Both the position numbers and the translations under genes were made by a program. Below, in pieces: positions 1 to 12,885 of a stretch of 64,000 nt of DNA. A model generated the notes under the pieces. It did no database searches and was not told the DNA's origin. It saw only the letters and a list, made by a program, of their open reading frames with translations. The stretch lies in the NCBI GenBank assembly GCA_002914805.1, contig JXTB01000086.1, positions 192,663 through 256,662 of the forward strand, read 5' to 3'. Source of the DNA: Parasponia andersonii (taxonomy: Eukaryota > Streptophyta > Magnoliopsida > Rosales > Cannabaceae). Each line of letters starts with the position of its first letter. The stretch's first letter is position 1.

Positions 1-158
1 TTATTAAAATTAGAGAATTTAATTGTAAAAATTTTGTGCAAAGGGACTAAAATATATTTTTGGGAGACTAGTTTGAAAAAGATTAGAAAATTGGGGGATT
101 GTTGTGCAGTTTTTAAAAAATATACCGTCTCCATTAAAAGGGCCATGTAGCCTTGTCT

Positions 159-203
<45 letters not shown>

Positions 204-1862
204 GCTCGGCTGAAGACCGGAGAAGCTATCGCCGCCTCCCTGGGCGTCGTTTGGCCTACCAATAGCCCGACGCAACCTCGTTGATCCTACGAAGCCACTA
301 TGCTCCCCCGTCGGAAAAATGCCATTTTTGGCCATTTGGAAGTTTTGGATACCAGCGTCGTTTCAAGTTGTTTTAGCTTGCATTCTTGGCCTTGTTGGAT
401 ACGTACTACTGGCTCGATATAGGCTCAGACCCAAATTAGACAAATTATACGTCTAACTTGGCTATTTTTAGTGCTAGGAATTCAGTGAAGAGGCCTGTTT
501 GTGGATTCGATGCTTCGTTGAGAAGTTGATTTTTCACAAGAGAATGATCGAGGGCTTGAAATTGGTTTCCGACCCTCCAAGCGATCGTCCAACGAGATCT
601 TGAGGATTCAATAATGTGATATTGCTATTCTAGTGAGGTAGGGATTCAATTACCACATTTTTATATCGTTTTTTAATAAAACTTATTTTCTACAAAATAT
701 GAGAACAATATGATTTTTGAACTATTTGATCATTTGTGATGGAAATTGATTATATGATATATATATATATATATTTATATATTATATTGTTCTTAGAACT
801 TTCTAAGTACAGGTTATTTTTGGGTATATCAGAATAGGGTTATTACGCTGTTCGTTTTTCTATAAAAATCTATTATACTTATTTTATTGAAAAACTAAAG
901 TACGATAGTTTTCACATTTTAGTTATATATTGCATGTGTCATATGATCATACGTGAGCATTGTGGGTTTATAGTATAGCGTTGTGTGCTCCACCATTAGT
1001 GTAGAGTCCGTAAACCTGTGTGGGGTTTATTTCTTCTGATTATCTCTCAATTTGGCAGGCGTAGGTAATCAGTTGCTCCTCTAAGTTTGGTAGGCAACAC
1101 ATGGGTGTCACTTCCGGGTATGGACTTAGGTATCAAATAAGTTGTTAGGTACACTTAGTACTATCTTACTGGGTTTTCACATATGAGAGGATAAGAGCTC
1201 ATGGATATGGGTTGATTTGTGTCATGTGCATATGAATTGGATAGTTTTGCTTATACTGTTTTACTTATACATATACGTATGGGTTTCCGGTTTGGGCTAT
1301 TATATATGTATGTTTTAGACTAAACTAACCATGTAAGAATTTTTCATCACTAAAATATTTTTGAATCGAGGTAACTGCTTTCTTAGTGGACATTTTATAC
1401 TCACCCCCTATCTTTCTTCCTCAGATAGTGTTCAGTGCGATTTTGGTGATCAAAAGGATTAAAAGGCCATCTTGATTATAGTTTATTATCTTAGTACTAC
1501 TTAAAGCAAGTTGTTGAGGTGTTTGGACTGTTTGGAGTCTCTATTAACATTGAACAAGGATTACTACTTTTTATTATGTCTGTGAACTTATGTATATCAT
1601 TTTGGTTTTTGACTTTTACTGTGGATGATGATAATGATGCTTAGACTTATGTTTGATTCACATTTTTTGGTATTATTCGATCTATATTTAATGGTGTATA
1701 TGAACTGTGAGACATGTTCACAGGATGAAATTTTAAATATTTTATTTAAATGGATTATTTCTAAAATTTAAACTTTTAAGACCTTTTACAAAATAAATTA
1801 AGGAATTGCCCATCTTAGTAAAATTTTCCTTTTACCACTAGCCTAGGTTTTAGGTCATGACA
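1..1862 (+). repeat. 5' LTR of the Tekay-like element (partial)
   Basis: Base 1 aligns with about position 6615 of the 3' LTR, so some 50 bases of this LTR lie outside the window. It contains a (CT)n run near 164-200 and ends in CA just before the primer-binding site. It lacks about 250 bases present in the 3' LTR at roughly 7050-7305. Confidence 0.85.
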
Positions 1863-1869
1863 AAAATTG

Positions 1870-1881
1870 TGATATCAGAGC
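1870..1881 (+). other. Primer-binding site, initiator-Met tRNA type
   Basis: TGATATCAGAGC lies 7 bases after the LTR end. It differs by one G-to-A change from TGGTATCAGAGC, the usual complement of the plant initiator methionine tRNA 3' end. Confidence 0.8.
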
Positions 1882-2039
1882 TTGAGTTTAACAGATTAGA
1901 TGTATCACCATTAAACTAGATTGAAGTTATTTTAATAACAAGCATGCCTCATTATCTTACTAATAACTTGGCATATTATTTCAGACTTGTAAGAATACCT
2001 CCAGAAGAGTTATGAGATACTAACCAGGTGCTGAACCTC

Positions 2040-3180
2040 TTAATCATCCAAATTTTTCTCTTCTGATCGAGATAATGCAATATGTATTTGCCCAGATGAG
2101 CAATCCAAACTATCAACCTCTAACTTTGAGGGAACATCAGTTGGATCAGTCAAATCACCCCTAGCGGTTCATATACCTCTAGCCATAGAAGTATGACAGG
2201 AGACCATAACCTTACACGAAAATTGCTTAGTTGCTTGAGATGGAGAGGCACTTTCAGTCCCTTGGAACTCTGATAGAGTTTTAGGCAGTGTTTGTCATTA
2301 CCCGCCTAGCAGGGAGTGCCATTTGTTAGTAGGAGACAATAGAATGGATGTAGAATGTGGTGGGTCTGACTTGGGAAGACTTTAAACAGATTTTCAAGGG
2401 CCAATATGCTTATAAGGACCAACATGATGAAGTTGTGAACCAATTTGAGACTTTGATCCAAGGTAACAAGATAGTCAATAAGTATCTGATAGAGTTCACT
2501 AAGTTGGCAAGTGTTGCCCTTGAACCAGGTATGAGTGAGAAGTATTAAGTCCCAAGTTCAGGAGTCGTCTGAATCAAAATATTTTCAACAAAATTGACAC
2601 TCAAACTTTCTATACTCTTCCTGAGATTGCAATGGCTACCTAGAGGGCAGAAGCCATCGAAGAGAGATTAGATCCTAGGAGGAGTTAACGGAGAGGTAAT
2701 GATAGGAAAGTCACTAGAAGGAATCAGGGGTAGTGATCAGCCCAGAATACTTCAAATAGTGGAAGTTTGAACAGTAGTAATTCTTCGGGGGGTGGCAGAG
2801 GTAGTCTTTATGGAGAGTGTTTTACTTATGGCTAGCCGGGTCATCGGAAGAATGAGTATCCTAATCGTCTGCAAAAATCTCCTCTTTCTTAAGGAGGACT
2901 GCAAAGGAGCCAATCGGGTTCTATTTTTTATTAGAACACTTAGGCATGGCCACAACAGTCACAAGGTTTTTCATAAAACTTTACTTCCCCTCAGCCTTAT
3001 TAGCATCAACACCACCTTTAAGTTTTCATTCAAAATTTTCAGACTCTTTAGGTCTCGGAGAGATAAGGTGGGCGTGGTTATGGCAGTAGTTATCTAGGAT
3101 CCAACAACCGTCTTGGCCAGGGGAGAGACAACAAGGGGAAAGAGAAGATGATTGGCCAAGCCTATACTTTCACTAGAGTT
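2040..3180 (+). pseudogene. gag remnant
   Basis: The clearest stretch is at 2357-2548, which encodes a retrotransposon gag core (GLTWEDFKQIFKGQY near its start, then an acidic helix ending in EFTKLAS). A degenerate zinc knuckle lies at about 2810-2865: the first Cys and the PGH motif remain, but the second and last Cys positions read Tyr and a stop falls before PGH. Several stops and frame changes follow. It is part of the element at 1-8724. Confidence 0.7.
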
Positions 3181-3234
3181 GACGACACTTAGGATCACAC
3201 CGACCGAGGTATTGTTAATGATATGATCCTTATT

Positions 3235-3545
3235 TTACATTCTTAGGCACATATTTTGTTTCATACTAGTGTATCCCAGTCATTCATATCCTTATTATTT
3301 GCCTGACTGTTGAGGTTAGAATTTTATGATTTAGATTATGTATTGACGTTAGGTACACCTATAGGAGGAGTAGCTGATGTGTTTAGTAGGTGTAAGTCTT
3401 GTCGAGTTATGGTTGGTGATAGAAAGTTGCTTGCTAATTTGATCGTGTTAACAATAGGATAGTATAACGTGATACTCAGTATGGATTAGTTGTCTAAGTA
3501 TCGAGCCGTTGTGAACTGCCATACAAAGTGGGTGACTTTTTTTTT
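3235..3545 (+). pseudogene. Aspartic protease remnant
   Basis: Translation in the element frame gives a retropepsin-like pattern: a segment ending in SQSFISLLFA, a later GTPIGG stretch, and LSKYRAVVNC near the end. The catalytic D-S/T-G position reads H-T-S, so the active site is lost. In-frame stops are also present. It sits between gag and RT as expected. Confidence 0.6.
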
Positions 3546-3779
3546 CTAGTGATGGACATCCCATTGTCTATCAAGCTAGAATGAGTCTATTGAAACCAAG
3601 TTCTGTTCTGAAAGTATGCATAGGTGGAAGGAGGAGACTCGAGTGTTATGAGAACTTATTTGTCATTGATGGTGAGGTGAGGACAAACGATCAAGGTCTA
3701 TGGTTTCTGATAGTGAGTGAGTATTCATAAGTATTTTTTGAAGACGTATTAGGGTTACCACCAGATAGGAAGATCGAGT

Positions 3780-4360
3780 TCTGCATTGAACTAGTTCCTG
3801 GAGCTGAGCCAGTTTCTATTCCAGCTTATCGCATGGAGCCTGCAGTGATGGAAGAATTGAGAGAACAATTGGATGATATGATTTCTAAAGGCTTCATTCA
3901 CAGTAACACTTCTCATTGGGGTGCTTCTGTCTTGTTTGCGAAGAAAGCTAATTATTTGTTGAGACTTTGTGTGAAATATAAGAAGTTGAATAAGCTGACA
4001 ATGAAGAACAAGTATCTCTTGCCAAAGATAGATGAGTTATTTGATCAATTAGGCGGTTCAAGATTCTTCTCCAAGATTGATTTGTGATCCGATTATCATC
4101 AGTTGAAGATAAGAGAACATGATATAACTAAGACAATATTTAAAACTCGATATGGTCACTTTGAGTTTCTGGTGATGCCATTTAGCTTGACGAATGCTCC
4201 TACAATCTTTATAGATCTCATGAATCAGATTTTCAGGCTGTTTTTAGATCATTTTCTGGTTGTATTCATCGACGACAACCTGGTGTATTCCAAAACTCAA
4301 GAAAAGCATGATGAACATCTGGAGATAGTACTAAAGACCTTGAGAAATTATTAGTTGTAT
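3780..4360 (+). pseudogene. Reverse transcriptase remnant
   Basis: Two open stretches in the same frame (3833-4087 and 4103-4354) are separated by a TGA. They cover the RT fingers and palm: [17 protein letters not shown], a [14 protein letters not shown] region, [11 protein letters not shown], then [14 protein letters not shown] and [10 protein letters not shown]. The two catalytic Asp residues of the FIDD box are still present. A frame change follows near 4355-4458. The size and order match the Ty3/Gypsy RT, but the stops make it a pseudogene. Confidence 0.85.
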
Positions 4361-4457
4361 GCCAAAAATCAAAGTGTGACTTTTGGATGTCAGAAGTAAA
4401 ATTCTTAGGGCATGTGAGGCATTTCAGTCGATCTTGCTAAGATAAAAGTATTTTAGA

Positions 4458-5070
4458 GTGGGAAAGACCAAGAAATGTGATGGAGATATGGAGTTTCCTG
4501 GGTTTGGCAGACTACTACCGTCATTTTATGCAAGAATTCTCAAGAATTGCTTGCCTTTGACCAAGTTGACTAGGAAGGATATCAAGTTTGTTTGGGATTA
4601 TGAAAGTAAAGAATCTTTTATCAGGTTGAAGTATATTTTAACCACCACACTAGTTCTAACTATTCTTAACAGTGACGAACCTTATGTGGTGTATATCGAT
4701 ACTTCGAAGAAGGGCTTGGGATGTGTCTTGATGTAGAATGGACAAGTTGTAGTTTATGCTTCTCGTTAATTAAAGCCACATGAAAGGAACTACCCTACCT
4801 ATGATTTGGAGCTTGCAGCGATGATCTTTGCACTAAAAATTTAGAGATGTTACTTATATAGTGTGAAGTTCGACTTATTCTTCGATCACAAGAGCTTGAA
4901 GTATCTCTTTACTCAGAAGGATCTAAACTTAAGACAGCGAAGATAGGTTAAGTATATGTAGGATTATGACTTCGACCTACAGTATCATCCTAGTAAAACC
5001 AACTTTATAGCTGATGTACTGAGTAAGAAACCTTATGGTGTATTAGTTGAACTAGTGTTTAAAGATTAAG
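4458..5070 (+). pseudogene. RNase H remnant
   Basis: In a frame different from the RT, 4458-4736 gives the RT connection and the start of RNase H (VVYIDTSKKGLGCVL). The frame continues past a stop through NYPTYDLELAA and [10 protein letters not shown] to HPSKTNFIADVLS at about 5030, the usual end of this domain in Ty3/Gypsy elements. At least four in-frame stops interrupt it. Confidence 0.8.
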
Positions 5071-5269
5071 AGAACTCAGTTGCGATTGGTGACTACAACT
5101 TGTAATACCTTGAGAATGATGGAGTTACTTGCATGAGCAATATTGTAATTTTGCCATCTCTTCTCCAGACTGTCTAATAGAGTCAGTGACAAGACAGAGA
5201 GTTGAGGATAATTTGGAACTAGCTTCAGAATGGTGAATATTTAAATAGTTGGAGCACTAACAGAGAAGA

Positions 5270-6240
5270 ATTTTTGCTTTTCAATAGAAAATTGGCTATA
5301 GCTAATAACCCTAATTTTCGAGAAGCCATTATAACTGAGGCTCATAAATCAAAGTTTTCAGTACATTAGGGTAGTAATAAGATGTACTAAGACTTGAAGA
5401 GATAATAATAGTGGAAAGGTATGAAGAAGGATGTGGCTACCTTTGTAGCTAACTATTTGACGTGTCAGTAAGTCAAGGCCGAACACTAGAGGCCAACTGG
5501 TTTACTCCAGCTATTACCCATTCTAGAGTGGAAGTGGAATAAGATCACAATGGATTTCTTGACCAGTTTGCCGAAGACTTTGAGGAAGAATGATGTAGTT
5601 TAGGTGATAGTCTATCAGTTGACAAAGAGTGCTCACTTTATATATCGATCTGGATTGACTATTTACTTACTAAGCTTAGTAAACTATATGTGGAGAACAT
5701 TATTTAAATTCTACATACTGAGACAGATGGCTAGTCTGAAAGGACTATTTAAATTCTTGAGAACATGTTACATTGTTGCATACTAAAATTTGGTGGGAAT
5801 TGGGAGGATCTTCTTTCTTTAGTAGAATTTGCTTACAATAATAGTTACCAGACCAGTGTGGGTATGGCTCCATATAAGGTGCTATATGGGAAGTTATGTA
5901 GTTCACCTTTGTGTTGGGCAGGACCTGAAAAGCAGATTACTCTTGGACCTGAAATGATTGAGGAGACTACTGAGAAAATCAAGGACATCCAAAAGAGACT
6001 TAAGGAGATTCAAAGTCACTAGAAGAGTTATATTGACCCTAAGAGGTGTGAGGTAGAGTTCAATACTAGAGATTCCATATTCTTGAAAGTGACTCTAAGG
6101 CATAGTGTTAAAATATTTGGAGTTAAGGATAAGCTTGCTCTAAGGTATATTGGTCCCTTTGAGATCACTGAGAGAATCAGACTAGTGGCGTATCTCTTGA
6201 ATCTACCTGCACGGCTGAGTTATGTGCATAATGTGTTTCA
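5270..6240 (+). pseudogene. Integrase remnant with internal deletion
   Basis: The zinc-binding region (about 5340-5500) and the start of the catalytic core (about 5540-5640, ending LTKSAHFIY) are visible with many stops. About 50 residues of the core, including the second catalytic Asp, appear deleted near 5690-5730. The distal part is well preserved at 5765-6022 (EFAYNNSYQTSVGMAPYKVL and LGPEMIEETTEKIK), followed by a GPFEI segment and HNVFHVSILKK at about 6240. Confidence 0.8.
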
Positions 6241-6329
6241 TGTATCGATATTAAAAAAGTAGACACCATACCTATCTTATGTTATTCAGTACGTGCATAT
6301 ACTGATCCAAGAATATGTATCCTACGAAA

Positions 6330-6475
6330 AGCAGCTTGTTCGCTTGTTGGCTAGAAAGTTAAAGGTGTTTCGCAATAGAGAGATTCTACTTGTCAAGTTA
6401 TTTTAAGAACATCACAAGGAAGACTAGGCTACTTGAGAACTCGAGATAGAGATGTACGAGAAGTACCCTCATTTA
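6330..6475 (+). pseudogene. Chromodomain-like tail of integrase
   Basis: Translation gives KVFRNREILLVKLF, a stop at the usual Trp position, EHHKEDXAT with a second stop near 6426, then an ELEIEMYEKYPHLF tail. This matches the degenerate C-terminal chromodomain pattern of plant Tekay-type chromoviruses. Confidence 0.6.
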
Positions 6476-6550
6476 TTTAACTTTCAGTTACAAGTTGTAT
6501 TGTGACGTAAACCTTGACTTGTATTTGAATTTCGAGACGAAATTCCTATA

Positions 6551-6562
6551 AAGATGGAAGAA
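6551..6562 (+). other. Polypurine tract before 3' LTR
   Basis: The purine-rich AAGATGGAAGAA directly precedes TGTAAAATCC, taken as the start of the 3' LTR. Confidence 0.6.
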
Positions 6563-8724
6563 TGTAAAATCCTAGATTTTTAAGGGGAATTTTGGTTAGC
6601 TTAATGATTTTCAGATTATTAATTGGGAGGATTTAATTGCAAAAATTTTGTGCAGAAGGACTAAAATGCAATTTTAGGGGGACTACTTTAAAAGGGATTT
6701 GAAAAATAAGGGATTGTTATGTAATTTTTTAAAATTATACAATCCCCATTAAAAGGGCCATGTGACCCTGTCTTAATCCCCTCTCTCTCTCTCTCTCTCT
6801 CTCTCGTCTTTCTCACATTGTGCCGAAGGCTGGAGAAGTCACTGCCACCTCCCTGGACGTCGTCCGGCCTTCCAATTGCCTAGCGCGACCTCGCCGTGCC
6901 GCCAGGGTTCCCCGTCACTGGTCTCACGAAAGCTGTCATTCTCTCCTGCCTAAAAAACGCCATTTTGGCCGTTTGAAAGTTTTTGACGGAAGTTTTTGAC
7001 ACCGGCATCGTTTCGAGCCGTTTCAGCTAGCATTCTTTGGCTTGTTAAATTCGTCTCGTTGAGAGGAAGCTCAAAGTATATATTTCATGACCCTATATTG
7101 TCCGATTTGAAAGTTGCTATTTTTTGATATTTTGAGCTTTAAATTTTACTTTTTAATCTAGCCGTTAGATTGTGTTTTTGATGTCATTTTTGGATTTTAC
7201 TCAAAAAATAGAGAAGATTGATATATATATATATATTGACTATATTTGATGACTGACATGAAAAACAAAATCAGACAACTAAGATTTGTCTCATTCTGTA
7301 TCCCACCAGTCCGTGTGGGTCTGGACCGAATTGGACGAATTAAATATCTAACTTAGTTATTTTGATGCTAGGAATTCAGTGAAGAGGTCTGTTTGTGGAT
7401 TTGAAGCTCTATTGAGAAGTTAGTTTTTCACAAGAGAATGATCGAGGGTTTGGAATTGGTTTTCGACCCTCCAAACAATCGTCCAACGACATCTTGAGGA
7501 TCCAATAGTGTTGCATCGTCATTTTAGTGAGGTAGAGATTCAATTACTACTTTTTTATATTGTTTTTGAATAAAACATATTTTCTGCAATATATGAGAAT
7601 AAATGTGGTTTTTGAACTATTTGAATATCTGTGATAGAAATTGATTGTATGATATTTATTATATTATTCTTAGAATTTTTTGAGTGCATGTTATTTTTGG
7701 GTATATCAAAATAGGGTCGTTATGCTACCTGTTTTTCTACATAAATCTATTATACTTATTTTATTGAGAAACCAGAGTATGAAAGTTTTTATACTTCAGT
7801 TTTATATTACACGTATCATAGGATCATACATGAGCATCATGTTAGCATCGTGCATTTACAGTGTGGCGTTGCACACCCCACTGTTAGTGTAGAGTCCGTA
7901 AACTTGTGTAGAGTTTATTTCTTCTGATTACTGCCCTATTTGGTAGGTGTAAGTAATTTGGTTGCCCCTCTAAGTTTGATAAGCGACACATGGGTATCCC
8001 CTCCGGGTATAGGCTTAGGTGTCAGGTAGGCTATTAGGTACACTTAGTATCATTATCCTGGGTTTCTACAGATGAGAAGATGAGAGCTCATGGGTATGGG
8101 TTGATTTGTGTCATGTGCATATGAATTGGATAGTTTTGCTTATACTATTTTATTTATTCATATATATAGATTTCCGGTTTGGACTATTATATATATATAT
8201 ATGTATATATATGTTTTGGACTAAACTAACCATGCATGAATTTTCCATCACTAAAATATTTTGAATCGAGATAATTGTTTTCTTATTGGGCATTTTCACC
8301 CTTTACCTTTCTTCCTCAGGTAGTGTATTCAGTGTGGTTTTGGCTGTAGCTCATTACCTTGGTAATACTTGAAGCATGTTGTTGTAGTGTTTGGATTATT
8401 TGAGTTTTGTATTAGCATTAAACCAAGATTACTACTTTCCATTTGGTCTGTGAACTTATATACGCCAGTTTAGTTTTTTACTTTTGTTGTGAATAATGAT
8501 GATGTTTGAACTTATTTTGATTCACGTTTTTCGGTATTATTCGATCTATGCTGAATGATGTATACGAATTATGGGAGAAGTTCACGGGATGAAATTCTAA
8601 ATATTTTATTTTAATAGACTTTTTCTAAAATTTAATTTTTGAGACCTTTTTAAACTAAATCAAAGAATTTCTCGTCTTAGTGAAAATCTCCTTCTGCGAT
8701 TGACCCAAATTTTGGATCTCGGCA
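6563..8724 (+). repeat. 3' LTR of the Tekay-like element
   Basis: This 2162-bp direct repeat of 1-1862 begins TGTAAAATCC and ends GGCA. It carries a (CT)n run at about 6780-6806 and an extra block of about 250 bases (roughly 7050-7305) that the 5' copy lacks. Confidence 0.85.
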
Positions 8725-10059
8725 CTTGTAGAATTTCGTGGTTATTAGTATACATAAACTGTACATAGTATGAGGTAAAATAATTAAAGTTGATTCTCCT
8801 ACAATTTAAATTCTCTGATTTTTTGGTACGTACCAATATTTACCATACCATACTGTATATTGCATGATAGATGCATATGTAACTTTATTTGTATATTATT
8901 ATGCATGCTATTCTAATCCTAGCTAACTGGCAAATTGACGGGTCGTCTGAGCTCCTCTATATATAGGAATCATAAGAGAGATCTTACTCGATCTTGAAAT
9001 GACTCAATCAATTAGGTCTCAAATTAATATACTGCATATTCCTAGCAGTATAAAAAACTTCATTAGAACAAGAAGAACAAAATTAACAACAGTATACTTA
9101 AATTTCCCACGTCTTCGAACTTAATTAATTGTCAAGAGCCTTGAGTATGCGTGATATTATATCTCGAAATTTCAATTTGAAGTAGTACTTTGGGCCACAT
9201 AGTTATCTTATTGAAGTCGATCAATAAGTACAATTTAAAATGATATGTAGACCGTGCTAACTCGAACAGAATTTTAAACAGATATATATATATATATTTT
9301 TTTAAAAAAAAAGAAAAGGAAAAGAAAGCTTTTTCACTGGTAAATAGTACTAATCCTCAAACTTTAATATCTATATACTCTTAGTTACAGGAAGCGAACT
9401 AGAATGTGAAAAACACAGCACATGGAGTCCCCAAATCGAGGGTCACCAGCTATTATATGGATATAGTAAAGGTGCACATGAATTTTGGGAAGATAAGTAA
9501 CACTTGGGTAAAGAGAGACGCTGACAGATTCTCAATTTATTCGGTCATACATTCCTACATATCAATCCATAGTTGCACGCAGGGACTAGCTAGCTAGTTT
9601 GTTTCCGTAACATATGTGGAAACTATAAGGCATGTCATTTTCTTCCTTTTTCTATTTTGTAGCAAAGTGGGTTTCGGCCCTGATTAATGCAATTAGTATT
9701 AATTATATGCTTAGAAAGGCATGGCAGGCGACTGATTATCTTGGTATAGTTTTGTTTTTTTTGACATGCTACGAGGCGGTGGAGGCCGAGCGAGATTGGA
9801 TAATGTAGATTATTACTTAACTATAAAGTTTAGAATTTGTACGAGTATGAAGAAGAATTTATATGAAGTACATAATGTACATGAATATGAAACTTGCCTT
9901 AAAATTACTAGGTAGAAGTTTTGAGAAAGCAATATCATGCATAATCGCCAATATATATACGCTGGACCATTGTCGTAAAAAAAAAAAGTTATGAGCTATT
10001 TTAGAGAATATTCGTATAGAAAAAAAAAATATATATATGTGTGATTTATTTGATTTATG
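8725..10059. other. Intergenic DNA, no gene recognised
   Basis: This AT-rich sequence lies between the two LTR elements. A TATA-box-like TATATATAGG sits at about 8958-8967, but no coding or hairpin structure was recognised downstream. A 63-codon open stretch at 9406-9597 resembles nothing known and is probably chance. Confidence 0.5.
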
Positions 10060-10164
10060 TGTGGGAACCATTCTCAAATCATACATCACGTGGACGATTA
10101 AGTAGCAGAACAGGTCACGAGTAGGGCCCACCGTCCGACATGTGTCGAGAGTGACTAGCTAAAG
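10060..10164 (+). repeat. 5' LTR of Tat element, left fragment
   Basis: These 105 bases match 24480-24584 of the 3' LTR closely, including CACGTGGACGATTAAGT and GTAGGGCCCACCGTC. The LTR resumes at 13022 after the nested insertion. Confidence 0.9.
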
Positions 10165-10438
10165 TGTGATATCCAAAACTTTCAAACGACACCCAATTCC
10201 TCACATAAGTAAAGAGCCAATAATAACGTGATTATATAGCATTTTTAATTATATTATTGTCACGTCTACATACTATTTTAAGTTTTACTTTAAAATTATT
10301 AGATTATTAACACTTATTACGTTTTAAGATAATTTTGCAGTGAAATGCTCAAAACACTCTTTGGTATAAGTTTGACGTGTTTATTATTCGATTTTAGTTG
10401 AATTCTACATGACTAGATTTTATTGATTATGATAATAA

Positions 10439-10800
10439 ATACTAGAATCGCAAAAAATTAATTTTATACTATTTCATATATTTGGTCATTTATTAAGAAG
10501 TCATTTATTAAGTATCTAGAATTGTTTAATTTTAGCTGAGATATATCTATTTGTTTATATGTTTAAAATATGCCAAATTTATAATTTTTGTGTGATTTAA
10601 TTATTTGTAGGATAAAAAAAAATAATAATAATAANATACTAGAATAGCAAAAATTAATTTTATACTATTTCATATATTTGGTCATTTATTAAGTATCTGG
10701 AATTGTTTAATTTTAGCTGAGTTATATCTATTTGTTTATATGTTTAAAATATGTCAAATTTATAATTTTTGTGTGATTTAATTATTTGTAGGATAAAATA
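10439..10800 (+). repeat. Imperfect tandem duplication of about 165-180 bp
   Basis: The segment starting ATACTAGAAT at 10439 recurs at 10636 with few differences. The first copy has an extra 15-base AAGTCATTTATTAAG. An ambiguous base (n) at 10635 sits at the junction, which may reflect an assembly problem. Confidence 0.85.
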
Positions 10801-11266
10801 ATAATAATAATAATAATAAATAATAATAAAATAAAATTAAAAAAAAAAACAAAAGAGAAAAGAAGGGGAAAGAAACCGACTTTGACTGAGTCGGCAATTC
10901 ATGACAGATAAATATCCTTATCTTCTTCTAATGGACTTACAAATAACATTTAATCACCTTCTACTCACCGAATAGGAAGGTTCCTATTTTTTCTCGTTCA
11001 TGTTACTTATTCCCTGTTCTATTAAAGTAACTTTCAATACAATCATTCAGGAGTCTATATAGTTGCTTTAAAGCTCAGCAAGTAATTATACTTGTATTTG
11101 ACACTTTTTCGTAAATACTTTAGCAAATATAGGAGTTTGTCTTGTCAATATCTGACTTGATTCTTAAAAAAAAAAAAGAAAAAAAAAACTCTAGCACAAG
11201 GTTTATAATTATGCATTAATAAGTATTTGTGAAATAAACTATGTGAGTATAATTTGTTGGGCCTGA

Positions 11267-11311
<45 letters not shown>

Positions 11312-12484
11312 ATCTTATGACTGAATTTTTTAGTTATTCAAGTTTGTGTTCTGTTTGTAGTGGACCGGTTATTAAGTTTTAATCTAATAGTGTGATCATA
11401 TACTTTTGGAATTGTATCATTTATATTAGTCATATAGGTGTTTTGTTCCTGTACGTGTGAAACTTGAGAAAGTCTATATGATTCTAATTTAATAGCTATT
11501 GATTTTCACATGGTATCTTGTATATAAGATTTACACCTAATTGTATTAGTTAATGAAGTCTAGTATTCATTTCTCATGTATAGTAATCGATGATATTTAT
11601 TATTTTGTAATTGAGGATTTACACTACCAAAATGACACGAAATAATTTCCTAGTTTTAGCTTATTAATTTTTTTAGTGTATCACTATAAGTGTGTGTACT
11701 CTAATTTATGACCTTTCTAAATAATTTGATTAGTTTGGCATTTATATCTATGTTGCATATAGTTAATCAACTAGTATTCTAAATTCTAATATTTAATAGT
11801 TAATATATGGACTTAATGTTTGAATTCAGTAGTTCCTTACTTAAGTTATTAAAGTCAATGTTTTAGCAATAACTGTAATTAATTCTCGAAAAGTGGAATT
11901 ACGGTTTATTTATTTGAGAATAGAAAAAGTCCATACCTGGTTGCAAGTAATTGTATATTACACAATTTAAATTTTATATGAGTTTCAAAATAAATGCTCA
12001 TCCTCTATATTTTATTTTTATATCTATGAGTTAGTTCTTTATTTGATTTAATGTTCTCTTATAAAAAAAAATTAATTAATTAATTAAATTAGGAGATGTC
12101 ATCCATTTCTAGTTGAATAAATTTATTACTTGAAAAATATTAAGGACACGTCAAACGTACCTTGAGTGGGAGCATTTCACATAAAATCATCTGAAGTCAA
12201 TCGATCGAGGTAAGTAACGTCACACCTGCAATGTGAGAAATTCTTTATTTTGTGAATTTCTGAAATTTGTGGATATAGAATCTGTGGATATGTGTACATA
12301 CACATTTTTCATTCAACTTTGCATGAGACATGAACATGTGGTATATTTATATTGTCTGACAAGTATTGATGAATGAGGTATGGCGGGCCAGTACCCAAAT
12401 ATATGATATGGTTCCTTCGGGAACACTTTGGTCCTCTCGGGGACATTATGGTTCCTACGGGAATACTTTGACGGCGGTATGGGG

Positions 12485-12885
12485 NNNNNNNNNNNNNNNN
12501 NNNNNNNNNNNNNNNNNNNNNNNNNNNNNNNNNNNNNNNNNNNNNNNNNNNNNNNNNNNNNNNNNNNNNNNNNNNNNNNNNNNNNNNNNNNNNNNNNNNN
12601 NNNNNNNNNNNNNNNNNNNNNNNNNNNNNNNNNNNNNNNNNNNNNNNNNNNNNNNNNNNNNNNNNNNNNNNNNNNNNNNNNNNNNNNNNNNNNNNNNNNN
12701 NNNNNNNNNNNNNNNNNNNNNNNNNNNNNNNNNNNNNNNNNNNNNNNNNNNNNNNNNNNNNNNNNNNNNNNNNNNNNNNNNNNNNNNNNNNNNNNNNNNN
12801 NNNNNNNNNNNNNNNNNNNNNNNNNNNNNNNNNNNNNNNNNNNNNNNNNNNNNNNNNNNNNNNNNNNNNNNNNNNNNNNNNNNNN
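12485..12885. other. Assembly gap of 401 N
   Basis: The run of N lies inside the nested solo LTR. The upstream flank has repeated GGTTCC/GGGAAC phrases, which may have hindered assembly. Open reading frames crossing it are artefacts. Confidence 1.

Larger units (their letters stand above)
1..8724 (+). mobile_element. Degenerate Ty3/Gypsy LTR retrotransposon, chromovirus (Tekay-like), 5' end outside window
   Basis: Two related LTRs (1-1862 and 6563-8724) enclose an internal region with gag, protease, RT, RNase H, integrase and chromodomain remnants in the Ty3/Gypsy order. A primer-binding site follows the 5' LTR and a purine-rich stretch precedes the 3' LTR. The internal region has many in-frame stops and frame switches, so the copy cannot encode a working polyprotein. 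By eye the LTRs agree at roughly 80-85 %, which suggests an old insertion. The target-site duplication cannot be tested because the left flank is outside the window. The chromodomain-like C-terminus of integrase is the reason for the chromovirus call; the clade name Tekay is inferred from motif style. Confidence 0.9.

Noticed and set aside
8951..9000. TATA box of a small-RNA or lost gene
   Set aside because: TATATATAGG is a good TATA match, but no hairpin or coding region follows and AT-rich DNA gives such matches by chance.
9406..9597. 63-codon frame between the two LTR elements
   Set aside because: No similarity to any known protein and no promoter or splice context.
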